A stretch of DNA of 64,000 nt from Isoetes taiwanensis (lineage: Eukaryota; Streptophyta; Lycopodiopsida; Isoetales; Isoetaceae). Shown here in pieces: positions 58,677 through 64,000 of the stretch (positions are counted from its first letter, which is position 1; each line of letters starts with the position of its first letter). The notes beneath the pieces were generated by a model, which was given only the letters and a program-made list of their open reading frames with translations, was not told where the DNA came from and did not search any database. The stretch covers positions 1,379,138 through 1,443,137 of the forward strand of contig JAJEKV010000071.1 of assembly GCA_021234155.1 (NCBI GenBank), in the 5' to 3' direction. Position numbers and translations under genes: made by a program.

Positions 58677-59580
58677 TTTCTGCAGCAAGAACACCAATGG
58701 CAAATCGTCACGAAGAGAATGTAATAAAAGATGTTGTGAATTCACATACATGTATTGCAGTCCTTCCCAGAAGATCACTTCAAATAAGAAGCTTCAGGTT
58801 CCTGCATGCACCATCCTTCAGTATATGCATTTTAGATGTAATGCATTCTTATTTTTCGTTGCCTAAATTATTTGTCAGCCTTGCTTGCCTGAGATGTTGG
58901 ACGAAAATTTTGAAGAGACTAAATTGCTGGAAATTATCAGGCTTCTAAATCACGCTTGTATGGAGGAGACTCTTTCAGCAAATTCGTAGGTACCCCTCTT
59001 TGCCCTTTTTATCTTTTTGGACTAAAAGTAAAAAGGAAAAAACAAGAGGGTGATCTAACCTCTTGGTGACCATGGCAACCTTCTTTAACTCTTATTTCAT
59101 GTGCGCTACATTCTTAGCTTTGAAAAACCTCCGAAATCCGAATTTATACATAGCTCCTTATTCTGATAACAAGCCTGGTACATCTCTCTGGAGATGTCAT
59201 GATAACTACAATTATATGAGAAGGTTTATATTGTCATTTTGTGGTTTTTACATTTGAAAAATGTAATCAAAACAAGACCTCTAAACCTAAACCCTAAACC
59301 CTACATGGCCTGAAATCGACAGAGGCAACCAGATAAATGGCATTCGTCCACTTCACAACAAATGGGAAAAATAGAGACATAATACACACTTACTGCTTTC
59401 AAAAGCAGCTCTTCTTCAAAACATGAACATGCAGCACCATTGCCGCCAAGCGCTGTCGATACGACGTGGCCTTTAGCAAGGCAGAGACTATAAAGAAAGA
59501 GCTGAGAATTTAAGAAACGCGAGCGGGAACCTGAGCTTCAGGCTGCAGTCTTCAAATATTAGAGAACGATCTCCTTGCCG
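58677..59580 (-). promoter_or_regulatory. NUP54: NUP54 leader: 5' exon, leader intron and promoter side
   Basis: On minus, TTGCTGCAG|AAAATG places an acceptor at 58,680. A matching donor (AAAGCA|GTAAGTGTG) lies at 59,393, so the leader intron is 58,680-59,393 and the untranslated first exon about 59,394-59,570. First-exon limits are inferred from the change in composition. No clear TATA box was seen, as is common in housekeeping genes. Confidence 0.55.
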
Positions 59581-61122
59581 AATGGGAGGGTATTTGTGTT
59601 TTCACAATACACGTCCAATATTTATTTTTGTCCAGTGTTCGTGGAGTTCATAGACCAGGTGTGCAAGTTTTATTGTATTAAGACAATAGAAAGTTTCGGC
59701 TCTAAACACAAGATATCCGACTGGCCAAAGTAATAGGAAATTTTTCGATGGGACCTAGAAAGTTTGCCCAACACTAGGTAGTAATATTAGTTTTTTACAT
59801 GATTTAAAAAAGTGTAATCTGATAGTAATTTCAAATAAAGTTCTTAAAAAAAAAGGTGTGATTTGATAGTAATTTCAAGGGAAAACTATCAAAATGCCCC
59901 ACGAATTTATAATTACCAAAATGCCCCTATGAACTTCAAAATTATCAAAATGCCCCTTACTCAAATAAATATACAAATAAATAACCAATTTACTCCTATG
60001 CACTAACATCACCAAAATACCTCTACACGCCAAACTTAATTACCAAAATGCCATTATACCAATCAATCTACACCAAATTTAATTACTACAATGCCCTATA
60101 CTCCAAACTTAATTATCAAAATCCCATACATGACTACTTATGGTATTATAACTTTTCATTTTGGTGTGTTATGGGAGATGTCTTTTTGGTTTGAAAAAAG
60201 GATAAAAATTCAACTAGCAAGAGGCACACCAGAAGGCTTTAGCAAGATAAGACTTATTAGGTTTTTATTTAGGCTTGGTGTCATTAGACTGTTATTGGTG
60301 GATAATGTTTTCCCTTTGTATTTCAATGTTATGTAACATATTAGATTTTTTCTCGTTCGCAGGAGTCCAGTGCCATGCTAGATGGTTTGGTGATTTTGAA
60401 TTAGTGTGTTTCCATTGTATGTGCTTCGGTATGCAAGGTCTGTGTCGCTCTCGAAGTTATCATCAAACGGCTGGTGATAAGATTGTAGTTGTAAAAAATT
60501 GTATTTTTGATGGCACAAATTACAATGTTATTTTAATATATTAAATTTTCTGTTTCGCAGAAGGAACCAGTATTTCTTGGACTTGCTAGGTGTTGAGTTG
60601 AGGTTGTTGTAGCCATGTTGGGTGGCTTGGTGCTTTTGAATTAGACTTTTTTCTATTTGATGGGCTTATGTTTGCGAGGTTGTGGTATGGAGGATGTCAA
60701 TGTCGAAGTAGTAGTCGAATGGTTTGTATTTGCAAACATCTGGGGCCATTTTTTTGTTTGGATTGTTCTTGTGTTGGTAAATCCTTTGCTTTAAGTTTCT
60801 TGTTTGGCCTATATACTTCTTCATAGTTGGTCTGCATGTTATCGAGTATATTGTAATTTGTTTTTGTTCCTTTTGGCCTGTACCTAATTGAACATTTGGA
60901 ATTTTGTTTCAGTTGTTTGTTAAACAATTATCATTTGAAATTATGACACGTGAAGATTAGAAACAATATGGTTGAATTTAAAATTGAAAAATTGACAAAC
61001 ACATAAGTGTTCAGGGTTTGATATTTTCAGCTCGATTCTTAGAGACCTACATGAAAAAATATATATGGGGATCTTAGTAATATAAATATATATATTGGTG
61101 TAGTGGTTTATATTTTACTTTA
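59581..61122. other. Intergenic DNA with two degenerate repeats
   Basis: From 59,880 to 60,120 a motif like AATTACCAAAATGCCCC recurs about eight times in degenerate form. From about 60,270 to 60,720 a segment with CCATGTTGGGTGGCTTGGTG and TTTTGAATTAG appears twice (near 60,372 and 60,612) with about 30 percent difference. Both may belong to the flank of the Helitron-like element to the right. No gene recognised. Confidence 0.5.
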
Positions 61123-61965
61123 TTAGCACTTGGCTTTACTTGTCGGTTCGGGGTCGAGGAAGAAGTCAAGATTGCCAAATAGTTCTAGGGCTAGTCGTTC
61201 GTCTACTATGTATGTTAGCTTTTTCGTTGTCATAGGGTTCTTGTCCTTGTGATTGTTTTGGTATGCCTTCATTAAGTTTTCCATGAAGCTTTGCGCTGAG
61301 CGTTTGTTCAAAGATAGGCATTCTTGTACTGTTAGGTTGTATCCAACATGTAGTATTGATGCTTGGTAGGGAGAGATGCCCTCGGACACATCCTCTAGCA
61401 GTTTGTTTCCTTGTTTCTTTGTTAAGGCATCATAGTTTGCTTCAACATTTGCCTTTTTAAGGATGTGTTTTAAGATCCCTATTTGATTGGTGAGAAGAAG
61501 AATAAGAATTAAGTTCTATTAAGAGTCACTTCTAATGTTGCATAATAGACTGAGGGTTTACCTTCAGCAGGTGCATCGTTGTATTCCATTTGAAAAGTTT
61601 CTTTGTCTTCTTTTGCTGCTTTTATAAATTCCTCTATATCATTATTTGAGCCGAACCCCTTGATGTATTCCATGGGTTCCTTTCTGCATAGGTTTACGAA
61701 TCACATTGTTTGGTTGGATAATGTAATTGTGGAGGAATTTGTTGACTCTTTTGCTTTCTTAGCATCCTGCTGTTTCTTGATCTCTTCTAGAAATGATTTA
61801 TAAAACTGCAAGATGGTATAAGATAATTATTACCTTTATTTGTTATGGTGCATTATTATAGTTTGACTTATATTCTTGGAGGTGTACCATGTTTGTGGTT
61901 GGTCTTTTTCTTCCGGCACTTGATTCGGATGTGTCTTTTGTCTTGGTGGTTTTATCTTTTGCCAT
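61123..61965 (-). CDS. Three-exon gene beside the Helitron helicase, unrecognised
   Basis: Exons on minus: 61,965-61,888 (MAKDKTTKTKDTSESSAGRK, RPTTNM), 61,805-61,562 (FYKSFLEEIKKQQDAKKAKE, later YIKGFGSNNDIEEFIKAAKE) and 61,478-61,123 (ILKHILKKANVEANYDALTK, later ECLSLNKRSAQSFMENLMKA, end DPEPTSKAKC). Introns of 82 and 83 bases have GT..AG borders and matching phase. Total about 225 residues: Lys/Ser/Thr-rich start, then a charged helical protein. One TGA interrupts exon 2 (LSNQTM*FVNL). It lies 120 bases beyond the helicase stop on the same strand, so it may be an accessory gene of the element or captured cargo. I recognise no family and propose no function. Confidence 0.5.
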
Positions 61966-62086
61966 TTGGTTGCTGGATTTTAAGTGGCATTGGTCAAAAT
62001 TTAATTGATTATTAATATGTCTCTTTTCTCTTATCAAATCAATTTTCTGTTAGGTAATTATTGTAGCCTTGGGATATTTTACCTTT

Positions 62087-64000
62087 TCAGTCCCATGAGA
62101 GGCTCTTGTTCGGTTGGAAGTCTGTAGTGCTTAGTGGTCTTACGATGCGCAATTGATCTTTTGATTTGACCCTTGAAAACATAACATATAGTAGGCCTGG
62201 TGAGAATGCTTTTCGGACAACAATGAGGGCCTTGTTATCGATTGTCGCGCCTTGGGACTTGTGGGCAGTCATCGCATAGGCTAGGGCAATAGGGAATGTC
62301 CTTTTGTAAAACCTTTTTCCATTATGGTACTTGTATTGAATTTTTTATCGTCGTATTTCAATGTACCGTGATGTATCATTGATATTGCATATGATGGATC
62401 TCACTTGATTGTTTGTACCAATGTCTATATAAGAAACTATTCATGTGGTGCCATTGGCAATTGAGGACGATACATCAATGTTTGTCGTTAGGATAATCTT
62501 GAATCCTACTTCTACATAGGGTATTTCATGGAAGGTTCTTTCTGATATCCATGCATCCAACTCTGCTTCATCGTCGACACTTGTATCCACAACTAATTGA
62601 ATAAGTTGATGCTGCCGAAAAATTTTGTCAATGGTGTACTTGTTGTAGAAGTACACATCTTCATTGTGGGTGCATAATGTCATTGTATTTTGGTCTATAA
62701 AATCTAATGCATTTTGCTGATTGATTATTTTTCCTTTCAAAACATGGATTAGATCTTCGCTCCCTTACTCGTATGATGTCAAGGAATGTAGCATAGTCGT
62801 TGTCTGATGTGTGTCGAATGGAGTGCTGCAGGTGGTATTTTTGTGCTTGTTGGTAGTGGATGGATGATGACAAGGGACATATGTGGCATACTTCAATTTC
62901 TTGTCTTCTATGGTGGCATATTGGGGGCAATTGGGCGTGGTCTCCAAATAGCAGTAGATATTTCTTTCGAAGGAGTTGGTCAATAGACCATGTAGTTACC
63001 TCGGAGATTTGTCTTTGTATCATGTGGAATGATAAGGCGGTGAGCATTGACATCTCATCAATTATTAGCACATCAAACATCTTGAGTTGTTGATACCTGA
63101 TATCTGTTTTTGAAATTGTTTGTGGCCATTGACTTCTTATAGGTAATGCAAATTGATGGTGAACTGTTGTTGCACTTGTACATATCCTACAAGTTGCAAT
63201 GCCTGTAGTTGTTGTTACTAGATAGAGCTTTCCTGCTTCTTCGTAATGTTTGAGTAAGTGCTTGATTAAGAAAGTTTTTCCACTTCCTGGGGTTCCAGAA
63301 ATAATATACATTCCTTTTGGGCAATTTGATAGTGCAGAGAATATTTTTTCTTGGTCTGGCTTTAAGGTTCCTTGGGGTACTTCGACGGTGCTAGTTGAAA
63401 TCAATGTCTGTTCTTGAGCTGGTTCTGAGTAGTGTGTCTATGGTGAACTCATAAACTGGGTGTAATTTTTGAATCATTGCATTTAACACCTGGGATTGGT
63501 CTTCATGCTCTAGAAGGCGGTAATCAGTATAGTTGCCAATGTATTTTAGGATATCTTCTTCACTTTCATCAAACCTCGTAGTTGACACTCATGGAAGTAT
63601 GACATTGTTGTATTATTAAGAGACAGGAGGTCACTCTCCTGTGTAATTGGAATTTCTTATAGGAGGATGTTGTAGAAGAATTCTTCGCAATGGTGTAATG
63701 GATGGTAATCAGTAAATCTGATAACACGATTAGTTCGTATGATAGTATTGCCGTAACTATCTGTTCCAACAAAGTTGTTAGTGTTGTGTTTCTTTGTGAC
63801 TTCAAATGATGACCAGAACTCTTTGAAGGTCAACGCATGCATGGTTGTTGGTCTAGCATAGTAATAATCCACGGCGTGTAGGTTTGGAATTGAACCTCTT
63901 ACAATTACTTGTATGCGAGATGTTGGAGGTGATATGTCTATGTATGTGACAAACTCTGATCTGTGGATAAAGGGGATTTGTAAGCATGTCAAGGCTGCCT
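62087..64000 (-). pseudogene. Helitron Rep-helicase, C-terminal part, decayed and cut by the window
   Basis: From the right edge on minus: a linker typical between Rep and helicase in Helitrons (EFVTYIDISPPTSRIQ, then YYARPTTMHALTFKEFWSSF), a segment LLSLNNTTMSYFHECQLRG, then a PIF1-type helicase. Motifs: Walker A GTPGSGKT near 63,290, Walker B VLIIDEMSML near 63,065, LLFGDHAQLPPI near 62,940, NEDVYFYNKY near 62,655, and the last motif AHKSQGATIDNKA with YVMFSRVKSKDQL near 62,170-62,265, ending SLSWD at 62,087. At least three frame changes (about 63,580, 63,400, 62,740) and stops near 63,660, 62,440 and 62,340 show it is dead. The Rep (HUH) domain would lie beyond the window. Helicases of this kind unwind DNA during rolling-circle transposition. 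A stand-alone PIF1 gene is less likely given the linker. Confidence 0.82.

Noticed and set aside
58278-58866. Plus-strand frames rich in Ala, Gly, Cys and Lys opposite NUP54 exon 1
   Set aside because: Antisense shadow of the FG repeats; the minus-strand gene explains the composition.
1-64000. CRISPR arrays or other prokaryotic systems
   Set aside because: The short repeats here are palindrome arrays without unique spacers of regular length, and all genes are plant-like with introns.

Overview
The window is nuclear DNA from a land plant with a large, repeat-rich genome. Evidence is the spliceosomal introns with GT..AG borders, a secreted class III peroxidase, a germin-like protein, a plant-type NUP54, and plant-type transposable elements (CACTA, an LTR element primed by initiator Met-tRNA, LINEs, a SINE, a Helitron). 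Nothing fixes the species. The low gene density and decayed, nested transposons fit a fern or another non-flowering plant, but that is only an impression. Only three genes look intact or nearly so: peroxidase (17.9-19.1 kb, minus), germin-like protein (20.6-21.2 kb, minus) and NUP54 (55.9-58.7 kb, minus; one base out of frame in exon 1).

Layout. 0-4.3 kb: repeats and unrecognised DNA. 4.4-8.6 kb: a nearly full-length, decayed LINE with ORF1 and ORF2 (endonuclease, reverse transcriptase, CCHC finger). 8.7-17.5 kb: intergenic DNA with short duplications, a second LINE 3' end, a 145-bp imperfect palindrome and two arrays of a 20-bp palindrome. 17.9-21.3 kb: peroxidase and germin-like genes, each with a TATA box. 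24.3-25.0 kb: a U-box E3 ligase pseudogene. 25.2-26.9 kb: an ORF1-only LINE derivative split by a 640-bp insertion with a 7-bp target duplication. 27.9-35.0 kb: a 7-kb CACTA-type element with 3-bp target duplication, holding four full and two partial copies of a 1.13-kb tandem repeat. 35-42.8 kb: intergenic, with exon-like remnants. 42.8-53.1 kb: a nucleoside hydrolase gene split by an LTR retrotransposon complex (LTR-gag-LTR-gag-LTR) with one outer target duplication. That complex carries its own nested insertions: a MITE in the second gag, and a 4.3-kb block with a tRNA-derived SINE in the first. 54-54.8 kb: an unrecognised spliced gene fragment. 55.9-59.6 kb: NUP54. 61.1-64 kb: an unrecognised three-exon gene followed, on the same strand, by the helicase end of a Helitron Rep-helicase that runs off the window.

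How parts relate. The two extracellular enzymes (peroxidase and germin-like) are neighbours on one strand and probably both act in the apoplast. The other coding matter is mostly transposon genes or host genes broken by transposons. No prokaryote-type system, CRISPR array, rRNA gene or intact tRNA gene was seen. The strongest leads are the tandem gag-only LTR complex inside the nucleoside hydrolase, the unrecognised gene beside the Helitron helicase, the palindrome arrays and the CACTA element full of kilobase tandem repeats.
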